Position numbers and translations under genes: made by a program. The notes under the pieces were generated by a model. The model had not been told where the DNA came from. It searched no databases and saw only the letters and a list, made by a program, of their open reading frames with translations. Shown piece after piece: positions 1 to 10,620 of a DNA stretch of 64,000 nt (its first letter is position 1; every line of letters starts with the position of its first letter). Origin of the DNA: Brachypalpus laphriformis (lineage: Eukaryota > Arthropoda > Insecta > Diptera > Syrphidae); the NCBI GenBank assembly GCA_945910035.1, contig OX246753.1, positions 55,801,479 through 55,865,478 on the forward strand, read 5' to 3'.

Positions 1-203
1 AACACAATTGTGGGTGTAATCAAAACTTATCGTAAGATTCAAATAATTTTAAGGGTTGTTAAGTGATAAATGTTTAGATGGGGATGTTATTAAAATAAAT
101 GACAGAGTTTTCTTCTGTTTAAACCTATTTTGATCACTTTCAGGCGATCAGATATCTATTAAATTTTTTTATTTTTTTTTTATTTTTTTTTTTATTGTAA
201 ATT

Positions 204-493
204 AAACTTTTTGTTAATTTTATCTTTGCTTCTAATTCACAGCACTTTTTTCCCGATTATCGTTGTTATAGGCAAATCATCATCAACAGAGCGAACAATT
301 TTTCCAGTCATATGACCGAGCTACTGACAGTGTTGTACCTTCGCAGTAGTCTTCACACAAGCTTTTGTAATTGATCAAACTAACTTTATATATTTCATGA
401 GAAATAAATAAATGCTTGCTGAAATCAGGATTTGAACCATGAACCATTAGCGTGGCAATTGATGACGTTACCACTACACCATTGCCACCCCCA
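204..493 (-). repeat. tRNA-derived SINE, family B, copy 1
   Basis: On the minus strand this starts with a tRNA-like head: an A-box-like GTGTAGTGGTAAC and a B-box-like GGTTCAAATCC, the internal RNA polymerase III promoter layout. A body of about 200 bp follows, ending in GAAGCAAAGATAAAA. The same order and sequence recur at 4177-4476 on the plus strand, so this is a dispersed repeat and not a tRNA gene. The T-rich run at 160-200 (plus strand) would be its A-rich tail. No clean TSD was found. The partner LINE is unknown. Confidence 0.75.
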
Positions 494-587
494 AGGTTTA
501 CCTGCCAACCCAGGCTGAGCTTGATCCAAGTCAGAAAACTTGGCGCATTTAGTACATGGCATGAGCCGCGGTAACAGATGATGCCAT

Positions 588-1830
588 CGAATATTTCATA
601 TATTTCATATTTTATTTATTCAATTCACTTACAATAAAAAGATTCAAAATCTTATACAAGATTGCAAGACAAAAAGTTATTAGCATAGAAATAAAAAAAA
701 CAAAAGAAAAAAAAACAAAAAGAGAAAAAAAAGAAAATAGAAACATAGATGTAAAAGAATCACGGAAAAAAAAAAAAGAATATAAAAGATGCATCTACAT
801 TTAAAATGAGTTTAAAAGAATAATTTGATTTTTAGACTCATTTGACTACGCTTATTTGGAGGTCAAGTAATTGAAAAGGACGGATTTGAATTTGTTTATA
901 TTTTCGATTCTTCTCAGGTCAGGTGGCAGAGAGTTCTACAGCCGAACTACTTGCACAAAGAATTGACGTTCAGACGCAAGGCATGAGTATTTAGGTTCAA
1001 CAAGCATCAGTGATCTCCGAGATTGAATTTTGTTAAATAAATAATCAGGTTCTCGGGTGGTGACTATATTTTTCAGGAGACAAAGGCATCGATGGTTAAT
1101 CAGGATATCAAAGGTGCAACCTGTTATTAGTTTTGAGAAACGAGAAACATGGTCACGTCTCTTAAGATTGAAGATGTATTGAGCGACGTTGTTATACAAA
1201 ACATTCAGTTTTCTATGAGTAGAATAGTCTGGTTTACAGAAAATCTCGCATCCATACATTAGCACTGGCAAAAGAAGCGTCTTTGCCAATAACATTTTAA
1301 TTTTAGTGAGCAGAATTTGCTGAGTGACCCATAGAGTACGAAGTCCACCATAAACCTTGCCGATAGTTACATTAATGTGTGTATCCCAAGAAAGGGTACG
1401 ATTAAAGACCACACCAAGATCTCTGGCAGAGGCAACCTACTCTATGGGCATTTGATTGAGAAGAACAGGTTGAACATCTGAATGATCAATAGCCCTACGG
1501 TGTATGACAAGCACTTTGGATTTGTTGGCATTCAGTTTTAGATCATGTTCAATTGACCATTTGAATATACTTGAAAGATCTTCGTTTAAAAGATCTATTG
1601 ATTTATTCAATTTATCTAAGGGACAATTGAAGAGAAGTTGGACGTCATCAGCGTACATGTGAGTTTTGCAATGCTTTATTACCTTAGGTAATTCGTTCAC
1701 ATACAGCAAGAACAGAGTGGGGCCAAGAATAGATCCTTGCGGTTCTCCATTTAGCACGTTCATAAGGCGGAATAACTTTTTACTAGCAACTACACTTTGT
1801 CATGCTGTGTCATATTTTGATGGGGTCATT
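588..1830 (-). mobile_element. CR1/L2-like non-LTR retrotransposon, 3' portion
   Basis: Minus-strand reading gives the second half of a reverse transcriptase in two adjoining frames. The part at 1437-1763 holds a GEPQGSILGPTLF turn and the catalytic YADD box. The part at 936-1412 holds the thumb region, with a cysteine-containing YGCEIF stretch, and runs into a WNSLPP-type C-terminus near 900. A low-complexity 3' UTR follows, ending near 588 in short ATATTTCAT-like repeats (plus strand). The N-terminal RT fingers and the endonuclease are absent, so the copy is 5'-truncated. CR1/L2-like placement comes from the GxPQGSxLGP and MYADDVQL style; an alignment could move it to another Jockey-superfamily clade. 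Confidence 0.7.
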
Positions 1831-1899
1831 CCAATTGACATTCGGGCCTAATGCAGCAGGGTAGAGACTAGTTGCTTCCTACTTTGAAAGGACATATAT

Positions 1900-3085
1900 T
1901 CATACACTTTGGCGGATAGTCAGAGTGGGCTTCATACCAACATCAGTAAGGAGGACTACTCGCACCCCAAGAGTTTCAGACCTATAAATCTTACCTCCTT
2001 CTTACTAAAAAAGTATAGAAACACTAGTGCAATCTCACGAGCACAAAGTTGCTTTGGGACTGTATCCACTGTCGGGGTTGTAGCATCCTTATCAGCGTGG
2101 GAAATCCTGAAAGATTTATTGCTTTAAAATCGAGTAGCCAGAATTGATTGCGTGCTTGTCAGGAAAGAAAGGCGAAGGGCATATACATCAACATTGAGGG
2201 TGTTTTTGACAACACGACATTTGACTGCATGTGTGACTCTGCCAAACAACATGGAGAAGACGACACATTAGATTGGTATTATAGATCACAGCCCCGTGGC
2301 GTAAGTGGTTAGTATGCCGGATCACTACGCATGAGGTTCCAAGTTCGAATCCCAGAAAATACCAAAAAGTTTTTTCACGCGGTCCCACCTCTCGCGTGCG
2401 TCTGACAAACATCCGAGAATATTGTCGTCACGAAAACGCTTCTCAAATCGCCGTTCCGATTAAACTGTAGGTCCCTTCCATTCGTGTGAAAAATATAACG
2501 CACACAACATGAGTGGTTGCGAGAAGCTAGGCCCTGGCACTTTAAAGAGCTGTTGCGCCAAATATTTGTTTTTTTTTGTTTTGTAGATCACAGCAATGCA
2601 TATGAACAGAACTTTGGTTGTGGATGCGAATTCTGGATGAAATATGGCAAGAGGAAACAGAGGTTGCCCGCAGGGCGGGGTTCTGTCTTTACTGCTATTA
2701 TGCATGGTGTTTGACTATCTGTTATACACTCTTCTAACGGCTACACACAGGTATATTCCGATGATGTTGCCGTACTATCCATATTTCCAATGAAGCCAAA
2801 TATCTAGGAGTGATTCAAGATTATTTGGTCTTAACATGTGGAGTCGAAAGCATCAAGGTCGTCTCAGTTCTCTAATAGTGCAAGGGTGCTTTTGGTAAGA
2901 CGTGGAGCTTATCACCGAATAAGGTCCTCTGGATATACATGGCTGTGATAAGACCATTCCTCGCATATACGTCGGTTGTTTGGTGGAAGAGGTTCTTGCA
3001 GAAATACTCGTATGTGGCTGTCTTGTGCGCCAAACCACAAAGAACGGCTTATATCGGCCTTACGAAACGAAAAATCTTAACCCTC
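1900..3085 (+). mobile_element. LOA/I-type LINE relic, RT domain, split by SINE A
   Basis: Broken plus-strand reading frames show LINE reverse transcriptase blocks in order. The finger motif HPKSFRPINLTSFLLKK lies near 1960-2015. A decayed catalytic block (INIEGVFDNT, near 2190) follows. After the SINE comes GNRGCPQGGVLS near 2650-2690, then the thumb region VWWKRF with AKPQRTAYIGL near 2980-3060. Stops and frameshifts are frequent, so it is a dead copy. The SINE at 2293-2583 interrupts it. The same LINE family is seen again at 51340-52530, where an RNase H domain follows, which supports the LOA/I-type assignment. Confidence 0.65.
2282..2594 (+). repeat. tRNA-derived SINE, family A, copy 1, with 11 bp TSD
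   Basis: The SINE proper is 2293-2583. Its tRNA-like head carries an A-box-like GTGGCGTAAGTGGTTAGT and a B-box-like AGTTCGAATCC. The body of about 220 bp ends in GCGCCAAATATTTG and a T-rich tail. TAGATCACAGC at 2282-2292 and again at 2584-2594 is the target-site duplication, so this is a full-length retroposed copy. It sits inside the LINE relic at 1900-3085. Five further copies of the family lie in the window. Confidence 0.9.
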
Positions 3086-4176
3086 AAGAACCCACTAAAA
3101 TAACACACATAAACCCCGTCTAAGTTATCTTTCATTCACACTAACTCTAAATTTAAATTTTCACTGCACACATGCACACACCGAAGATATTGCTTTCGTA
3201 AGATTAGGCACGTTTCCAAAAAATTTTGAAGAATTTACCCCATCATCAACTCAGGCATGTTGCATGTACAATTTATGCTTACAGGTTTTTCAAACTTATC
3301 TGCATAACCCACAGGGAGAAGGTTTGTCTGGTTGGACGCGGATTATTTTTTTTTTTATTTTTCGTTAGAAAATCCCTTTCGTAGCCATAAAATCTGGATG
3401 TTGGTACAAGAACTCATCGCGCACCTAAGACTTTTATGACAGATAAACATGCGAGTATTATGAGCGTTGTTTTTCCAGGATGGCACGTGTGAACATACAT
3501 AGCCTTATAGACTACAATATGAGCGCGGAGTGCGTAAATTTGTCGAATTACTTATTCATGGCGTTTACATCTTGAGGAAGGAGAAATATATGACAAGGAA
3601 TCCGAATTACAAAATTTTTGCTGTCATAATTCATTTCTAAGGGCAATATGAATGATTACAAATGTTTTCCAGATAACATGAAATTTGATGCAAAATTTAC
3701 GAAATGGTGATTTCGAAAGATTCAAAAGATGTTCAGCCAATTTAGAAACGTACGCCTAGCTTTCTACTGCTACTATTTCCTGAAAATTTTATTCTGAAGT
3801 CACCCAGCTTATACAATAGAAACATGTAAAGTTAAACGAAACATGCTTTATCTCAGTAAGTAATTATGCGCGTGTCTTGTTTCTGTGAGGTATGTTGTAG
3901 AAAACAAAAATACAGGACGGAGTATCATAAGTTTTAGTTTATTGCTCAATTCACCTACTAAATCCAAAACAGCCGAAGAATGTACGACTAATTTAAAGAC
4001 TGAATTTGATAAGCCTGTCCTTGGATATAATTGATTATCAGAACAGCTTGTTCGAATTTCCGGTGATTCTTTTCATCTCTGTGCCGATGTGTGTCTTCTA
4101 ATTCATGTCTGATATTTATACAGCTGGACTAAATCGCAACATTTATCTTGATCCTAAATTAAGTTGGCGAAAATTT
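3086..4176. other. No recognisable gene
   Basis: AT-rich sequence without a reading frame of note or a recognised repeat. A short T run lies at 3346-3360. Confidence 0.6.
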
Positions 4177-4476
4177 GGTGGTACCGAGGGTGTAGTGGTA
4201 ACGTCATCAATTGCCCGCTAATGGTTCAGGATAACATACAAATCCTGATTTCAGCAAGGATTTATTTGTTTCTCATGAATACGAGTATATATAAAAAGTC
4301 AGTCCGATCACTTGCGAAAGTTTGTGTGAACACTATTGCGAAGGCATAACACTGGCTAGGTTGGTCATATGGCTGCAAAAATTATTCGCTCTCTTGGATG
4401 ATTGATTTGTCTATGGTATTAGGCGGTCGGAAAAAACTACTGTGAATAAGAAGCAAAGATAAAAAAATAACAAAAT
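4177..4476 (+). repeat. tRNA-derived SINE, family B, copy 2
   Basis: Plus-strand copy of the repeat at 204-493. It keeps the A-box-like GTGTAGTGGTAACGTC and the body, and ends with GAAGCAAAGATAAAA. Its B box is disrupted by a small change (GGATAACATACAAATCC), so it would be a poor pol III template. Similarity to copy 1 runs over nearly the whole 290-300 bp and stops at the same points, which defines the element's ends. Confidence 0.75.
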
Positions 4477-5339
4477 TGTCCTCAGTCATCTGGACCTCAC
4501 ACCGGAAATTTATCTGAGTTTCAAACCACTACACCAATCTTTCTCTCTTTTTTCTATCCTTTCCAACGCTCGCACTATGTAAAAACATTTGAAGGGTTCA
4601 CGCAAATTATAAAAAAAGAAAACAGATTTTCTAAAATTGATTTTTTTTATGAAAACAAGACTAACGAAACTTAATTTCAATCTAACTTTCATTGAAGTTT
4701 TAAAAGATTAACAAAACGTCATATTGCTGATACAACTCTACTCCATTAAAACTTTAAAGTATCTTATATTCATTTAGCTAATCTTTTGCTTTCCTTAGTT
4801 TTGACTCGGAAACCTATTTACCATTTTATAGACTTACTTAACATCGTATCTTTTTCAAACATATTCATTTCACGAGCTCAAAAACACCCGATATCGTAGT
4901 AAAAATCTATTTCATACATACCTACATATGTGATACTGCGTGATCAATTTGTAAAGAGTACTCTTTTCTGCCTAGACGGAGCCCTCAAGCCGAGCTGTCA
5001 TTTTGTCTGACTTTTTTGCCATTTGTATTCAGCGTAGTCAAGCAAATCATCATGAATAAGCTTACGCTTGAGCAACACTACCAAATTATTTAAATTTACT
5101 TTGGAAATCGGTAGGCAATTCGCGAAATTTTTAGACGACTTTATGATTTTTATGGCACACACTTTTGTACCACTTACTCCCTAAATGATACGATACTACC
5201 AACACGTCAAAAGAATGTGCGTACAGAAAAGAATACTGCCACTGTAAACGATAGTGTTCACGAAAATTCAAACTTATTGATGTCGGGTGTAAATTTGTCT
5301 ACAAAGCTCTTGGTTTATACCCGTATAACTGTTTAGTAA
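4477..5339. other. No recognisable gene
   Basis: AT-rich stretch. The longest open frames are short and resemble nothing known. No repeat boundary seen. Confidence 0.6.
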
Positions 5340-5809
5340 ATGCATTGGAGTGATTATTGCGCTCGTCTACGTTTCAAACAAACACTCGATGAAGAAGAAA
5401 AAACACTAAATGCCGAGAGAGTTGGAAATGGTTGCGTAGACAACGAAAAAAGAAAATGCGAAAGAAATCGCACTATCGCAACCGGGCAACAAGAACGGAA
5501 CGAATCTTTAAGGGGAAGATGGACGCATCGCCCTGTACAGTGGTTGATGTATGGATCAAACGGAACCACAGCGAAACAAAATTTTATTTGACTCAGTTTG
5601 TGACGAGACATGGCTGCTGCCGAGAATATTGTACAAACGCCGACACAAAACTATGCAAACTGTCCATATCCACTTTGTGAAAATGTTTCAGAAAAACTGG
5701 AACACGTTTTTTTCATTGCTTACGATATAACATCGAGAGGATCGCCATACGGAACCAATTTGGGTAGTGATCTATTTCCGATAACGCCGTTAATTTTAGC
5801 TTCTGAATG
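5340..5809 (+). mobile_element. LINE 3'-coding relic (R1/Jockey-type C-terminus)
   Basis: Fragments in two frames read together as the C-terminal end of a LINE ORF2. An arginine-rich lead ends in RGRWTH (near 5520-5540), then KFYLTQFVTRHGCCREYC (near 5575-5630), then a Cys/His-type patch, CPYPLCENVSEKLEHVFF (near 5660-5720). This order is typical of the zinc-knuckle tail of R1- and Jockey-type elements. Frameshifts and the absence of an upstream RT show a decayed remnant. A clearer relative is on the minus strand at 13555-14322. Confidence 0.55.
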
Positions 5810-5819
5810 ACGAAAACGA

Positions 5820-6552
5820 TTGATTGAAGATCAGCGTGAACAAATCGGAAGTAATGGTCGTTTCCAAAAAAACTCATTCAGTGCACTCTGCATGTTAGTG
5901 GAGTCCCACTGAAGCAGGTGGAGAAGTTTAAGTACCTCGGGGTTTTATTCACGAGTGATGGGAGGAGCAATGCCGAGTTATCCTGTAGAAATGGTCAGGC
6001 TGGATCAATTTTGAGAGAGCTTGGCCAATCTGTTATAAGGAGGCCGAACTTAGTGTTCAAGCTAAGCTACCGGTTTTTAACTCGGTGTATGTTCCAACTC
6101 TCACCTATGGTCATGAAATTTGGGTAGTGACCGAAAGAATAAGATCGCGGATACAAGCTGCCGAAATGAGGTTCTTTCGCGGTGTTGTTGGAATAACTCG
6201 TAGGGATCGAGTGCGCAACACCAGAGTACGCGAGGCGCTCAACGTTGAGCAGCTACTTCTCCGAACGGAACGATCTATGCTTCGATGGTTTGGTCACGTA
6301 GTGCGTATTCCCCCAGACCGGCTTCTAAGACGCGCCATGGTTGCCGTGCCATCAGGTAGGCGACTTCGCGGAAGGCCTAGAAATAGATGGTTGGATCAAG
6401 TCCGACATCTCTCCTGGAGCCGCTTAGGGATTCCCCCTGATAAATTGGAGTCAATGGCGGAGGATCGAGAAGGATGGAGAGTCCACCTGAGCATCCTACC
6501 CTCGCGACCCTCATGAAGAATTAGCGGGCCATTGAAAATGAATGAATGAATG
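5820..6552 (+). mobile_element. RTE/Rex-like LINE, 5'-truncated 3' end, with TSD
   Basis: Reading starts at a post-RT motif (LKISVNKSEVMVVS near 5823), passes through VEKFKYLGVLFTSDGR (5918 onward), and shifts frame near 6080-6090. It then continues as YVPTLTYGHEIWV, a long arginine-rich thumb/C-terminal domain with RWFGHVVR and GRPRNRW, and a stop at 6516. The 3' end is a short ATGA tandem repeat (6537-6552) instead of poly(A), as is usual for RTE-group elements. ACGAAAACGA occurs at 5810-5819 and 6553-6562 and is the TSD. The frameshift makes the copy inactive. Confidence 0.8.
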
Positions 6553-6562
6553 ACGAAAACGA

Positions 6563-7196
6563 CTATCGTAAGTAATGTGGCGGCACATGCAATGAGTAAC
6601 CTTAAGTGCCTAGAGCGCCAACGAATAATATGAACAAAAATGTATGGAATGCCTAAGAGCACGAAATCTAAATCAACGCCGTGAAGAATTCTAATATCTA
6701 ACGGCAGTACTGCGGAACAATTGGGCTCTAGAGGAGTTACAATCTGACCCGTTGTTTTATCGTAAAATTGCGATCAGTGATATTTTTGTCTTAAGGGGAT
6801 TTGCTGATAAACAAAATTGTTGCATTTGGATGGTACCAATCCAATCCGGAGAGACATCTAGAAAAGTGCACCGTTTGGTGCGGTTTCTGTGGTAATGACA
6901 TCATAAGACCCCATTTCTTCAAAAGTGGGGTCGAAGCTCGCGTTAAGGTTATTAAAGATCATAACCCGCCCATGACCAGTGAATTCTTTAAAGATATAGA
7001 TGAAATTGATCCGAATGAGATATATTTCAACAGGACTACGCTACAGGTTGAGTTTATTCCGAGAAATTGTTTTCTAAGATCATGTGGTTGGATACCTAAA
7101 TTAGACGCACACAATAAGCTTCGTCAGGGACAGCTGCGGAAACCATATGCGCAAAATCATTTTCAAATAGTAATAGCCGTTATTGATCATTGGAAT
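6563..7196 (+). pseudogene. mariner/Tc1-like transposase relic
   Basis: Degraded DDE transposase read across frames. QSDPLFYRKIAISD and RGFADKQNCCIW lie near 6740-6840. The frame at 6801-7199 continues with ERHLEKCTVWCGF, a decayed FF-rich stretch, and DPNEIYFNRTT where the intact family has a WFQQDGA-type block with the second Asp. It ends with a worn LDxxLxGxLKKPYA-like tail. The spacing matches mariner-type DDE proteins, but the catalytic acids are not clearly kept and several frameshifts are needed. No terminal inverted repeats were found. It cannot encode an active transposase. Confidence 0.6.
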
Positions 7197-7505
7197 TAAA
7201 AATTATTGTCGATTAAAAGTTTTATTAAAAATTAAAAGTTTATTTAAAATGTAAACTACCATTGGCCTTAATGAAAAGTACCCTTTAGTTTCTCAGCAGC
7301 TGCCAAAGTAACAGAACTTGCCATTCAAGTCGCGATGTAAATGTATAGAATGGTGGAAACAAAATGGATCGTATGGTAAAGTAAGTGCTGTGTTGAGAAG
7401 TAAAAGCTTTCTACTAAGATGCGCTTTCCTTGTCTTTGGAATGGTTTGTTGAAATCATTTTTGAGTCGTAATAATCTCAACCCCCACAAAAACCTAACAT
7501 GAAAC

Positions 7506-7575
7506 GATCGCGGTTGGGGTTAGGACTTAGATGGGGACTGCTTAGGTGCACCTTGTGTTGTTGGCTTTTTTATTT
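7506..7575 (+). pseudogene. 5S rRNA-derived fragment (3' half)
   Basis: The stretch contains GGACTTAGATGGGGACTGC and ends TTGTGTTGTTGGCTTTTTT. It matches the last ~60 nt of insect 5S rRNA, including the C-box part of the internal control region and the T-run terminator, with several substitutions. The first half of 5S rRNA is not visible upstream, so this is not a functional gene. It could be a truncated pseudogene or the head of a 5S-derived SINE. Confidence 0.6.
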
Positions 7576-9996
7576 ATTTTTTATTTTTTTTGTCGTCTTA
7601 TAAGTTTAATTCATTGCATTTTCACACCTCAATGCTAAGGTTGTTTTCCAATTATTTAAGACGCAGAAGGTAGAAAGTTTTACATCTCGCGTAAAAAAGG
7701 TAACTTCTAGCGTCCCACAGTGATGATGGTCATTTGCGCCATCATCTGGAAAGTGAAAGGCCAGAGTCGTTCCGTAAGTTTGAATGTATATTTGCATATG
7801 CGTGAGAGAGAGTAGATGTATATAACTCAACTACAAGCTTATGTTGGTGTCGATTGATTACTACGTTTACATACCAGGCTGCATATGAATTCAATTCGCT
7901 TTGAGTAACATATAAGCGGAGATTAGATTAAAGTAAGATTGAATCGGTCCGATCATAAAGTTTTCTAGGATCGGGCTGAGATTTTGTATATAAAAGCGAA
8001 TCGAAAGATCGAGTTTGACTAATATATTTGAATAATATAGAGCTAGAAGTACAGGAAAGCAAGTGTCAAGCTCTATCCTATTTCGTTTCGATTCAAATCG
8101 AAAACGCGAATCAAAACTCAAACCTTTGTCAATCCGATCTCCCAATCCGGTCATGTAAACTTAGTATATGCATTAGCTGTTCTGTGCTTCGTATACGTGT
8201 ACGGTTTATGCGTTTAAATAATACGTTTTATTGAATTGAAGTTTCACTTTAGCCATGTGCTTATGAAGGTGATGCACAGGCATTACTATCTTCATATTTA
8301 CTACCTTTTAATGATTTTGAATAAATTTTTTAAATTGAAATTTTTTTCTGCACTGCTTCGGAATTTCAGAAGCCCATGGGAGAAATTTCATTTTTCTAAC
8401 TCGAAACATATGGACGGATGTACGGATATACATCTCAATGGACTCAGCTCTTGATACTGATCATTATGTATGTGTGTAGGGTATGTCTTCACTGCTGTTC
8501 AATGTTACAGACTACGCTAAGCTTTGGGACAGGTTTCAAAATTTGGTTTTATCTGAGAGTACTTTCATCTCTCCTTAAGCTATTGTTATACACATTAGCG
8601 CTGCTAATTCAAAAAAATAATTAAACATTCTAATTCCCAAATTCCAGAAAACTACGTTGGACTGACTGTGACAATGTAACTTGAATTACCTACTGGTACA
8701 GACCAAACAAGCCCATGACCCATGTAACCTATACCCATGTTGCGTAAGACCAAAAGCACAATTCAATTTAACTACCGAAAGCCACAAAAGTTACCCTGTC
8801 CATTAAATTTCCTCCAGAAAATGTTTACGCACAATAAAACTTTACACAAAACATTGAATCGTTTTCTGCCAAAGGGGAAACGGGCCGCTGTTTCAGCATG
8901 ACATTCCTTAAAGGAAACTTTTCCAATTTCTCTCGTATCATTGGTAAGCTGACTCCATACTGATGGGTTTGGATACACTTTCGCAGAAAACACCATTTAA
9001 CTGTCATGTGCACACAAGTACTACAAATTGAACTGCATAAAACGGTGACTTGATTTGCTTTAAGGGCAGGAACTCAGGAAGTTTATCCAACTTTGCTTTT
9101 GGATAAAAATAATCACTGCAGTGTGAAACTAGACAGAGATATTGTAAGAAAATCGAAATAACGACTTCCATTTGCCTGAATCAAAACCAGTATCTACAGG
9201 GACGAAAAAAGGTATGTCGGAATCCAAATTGTCCTTAATCTGGATGTTAATAGAGGCACACCCACCATCTTTTGGTGTGATTGCTCTAATCATCCTCGTC
9301 ATACATCTTTCTTCAAAATGAGCACCATCAATTTCTGTACACCAATTTGTTACAATTACCAAATGAATTGAAAAGTAAATTAACTCAACCTACCCATTAT
9401 TAAATTCACCATGAAAGTATCTTTCATCGTACATTTGAAATTATCCTCCGGAAATCATTATCCATTTCCGACCCCAAACTGTGCCCACCCCTAAAGTATA
9501 GGAAAGGATACATAAAAAAAAATTGCTGGATTAAATCAAACAGTTCACTGAATACCCCCAGAATCAAAGTGGTAGATACAGAGCAACACATTCATAGAAT
9601 CAGTCCACACACCCATGTAATCATTATGAGAGCTGAAAACTGAGCATCGCACCCTAACCACCCCTACCTCACATTGACGGTCTCCATTGCAAGCCGGGGT
9701 ACCATTTGCAATTCGTGATAAGCCGATTTACACTCCAGAAACCAACACCATTAATAATGTTTATGCTTAATAACGTAATCTATGTACGTATGTATGCATA
9801 TGTGTAAGTGTGGAAGTCATTTCGCCTTATTTTGTTGCTGTAAAAAGTTCAAATAGAATTGCATCTCTTTTGATAAATGATCGCACTTGTACCAGTTCTT
9901 TGTTTTCCACATCCCTGTATATCTGTTAGTGCAAATCAAATAAAGGATGATTAATAACTAGTGAAACAGATTTCTATCCGACACAGATACAAGTGT
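7576..9996. other. No recognisable gene
   Basis: About 2.4 kb of unassigned AT-rich sequence. The minus-strand frame at 9129-9362 (77 codons) was inspected and resembles no family I know. A short GA-repeat lies near 7804-7815. Confidence 0.55.
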
Positions 9997-10620
9997 TTAC
10001 CAATGATAATCAGTTGAGAGAATATTTCCTGACAAGAAATTATCTGACAGTTTCAAGGTTGCGACAAGAGCACTGGGGGAGTAGGTAACCCAATTGATTG
10101 AGTAAATGGGACTGCCAATCGAAATGATAAATGTGATAAGGATTTCTGATAAATCTATAAATACTGGGAACAGCATTATGGTATGGATTACAGGTAATGG
10201 TAGTATTACAGGTGATTGAAGTACATAATATGAAAGTGGTGTATGTGCAGGAAAATTGAATACACTATTCGGTGGGAATTCAAAGAACTCACGGTGTTCG
10301 TTTTTTGATAGCACATTATCGATTTCAAAGGATAAAGGGCTCTGTGGACTCCTGATATGAATATAAAATTGAATATAGGATATTTGCTTCAATGCGCACA
10401 TTATAAGATAATGTATCACTACCCTACTACTACTACCATTTGCTGCTTGCTGTGTAATCGATCTTTGAATATTCGAGTGGATGGCTATAAAAAAAAAGAT
10501 TAAGGGGTCTATTGTTCGCCAGGTAATTATTGTAAGGGGTTCCGTACATTTAGATGTAAATGTATGATTGGTGAGGTGCAAGTACACTGCGGCCTTTAGT
10601 ATATCTACAATGCCCCCCAA
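9997..10620 (-). CDS. Unassigned 207-codon open frame downstream of a LINE
   Basis: This minus-strand frame starts right where the LINE reading (10580-12490) ends. Its first ~15 residues (GGIVDILKAA region) look like the tail of the LINE C-terminus in another frame. The rest is rich in Ile, Pro and Ser, with no motif, signal peptide or clear membrane segment that I recognise. It may be a chance frame in a LINE 3' UTR. I do not assign a function. Confidence 0.15.
   Translation of the reverse strand: MGGIVDILKAAVYLHLTNHTFTSKCTEPLTIITWRTIDPLIFFFIAIHSNIQRSITQQAANGSSSRVVIHYLIMCALKQISYIQFYIHIRSPQSPLSFEIDNVLSKNEHREFFEFPPNSVFNFPAHTPLSYYVLQSPVILPLPVIHTIMLFPVFIDLSEILITFIISIGSPIYSINWVTYSPSALVATLKLSDNFLSGNILSTDYHW

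Noticed and set aside
612..794. 60-codon Phe-rich frame on the minus strand
   Set aside because: Low-complexity A/T runs in a LINE 3' UTR produce the frame.
2293..2370. tRNA gene suggested by A/B-box-like sequence
   Set aside because: It is the head of a SINE with TSD and a ~290 bp body, and the same head recurs in other copies.
4183..4260. tRNA gene suggested by GTGTAGTGGTAAC
   Set aside because: The B box is disrupted and the sequence continues into the SINE B body.
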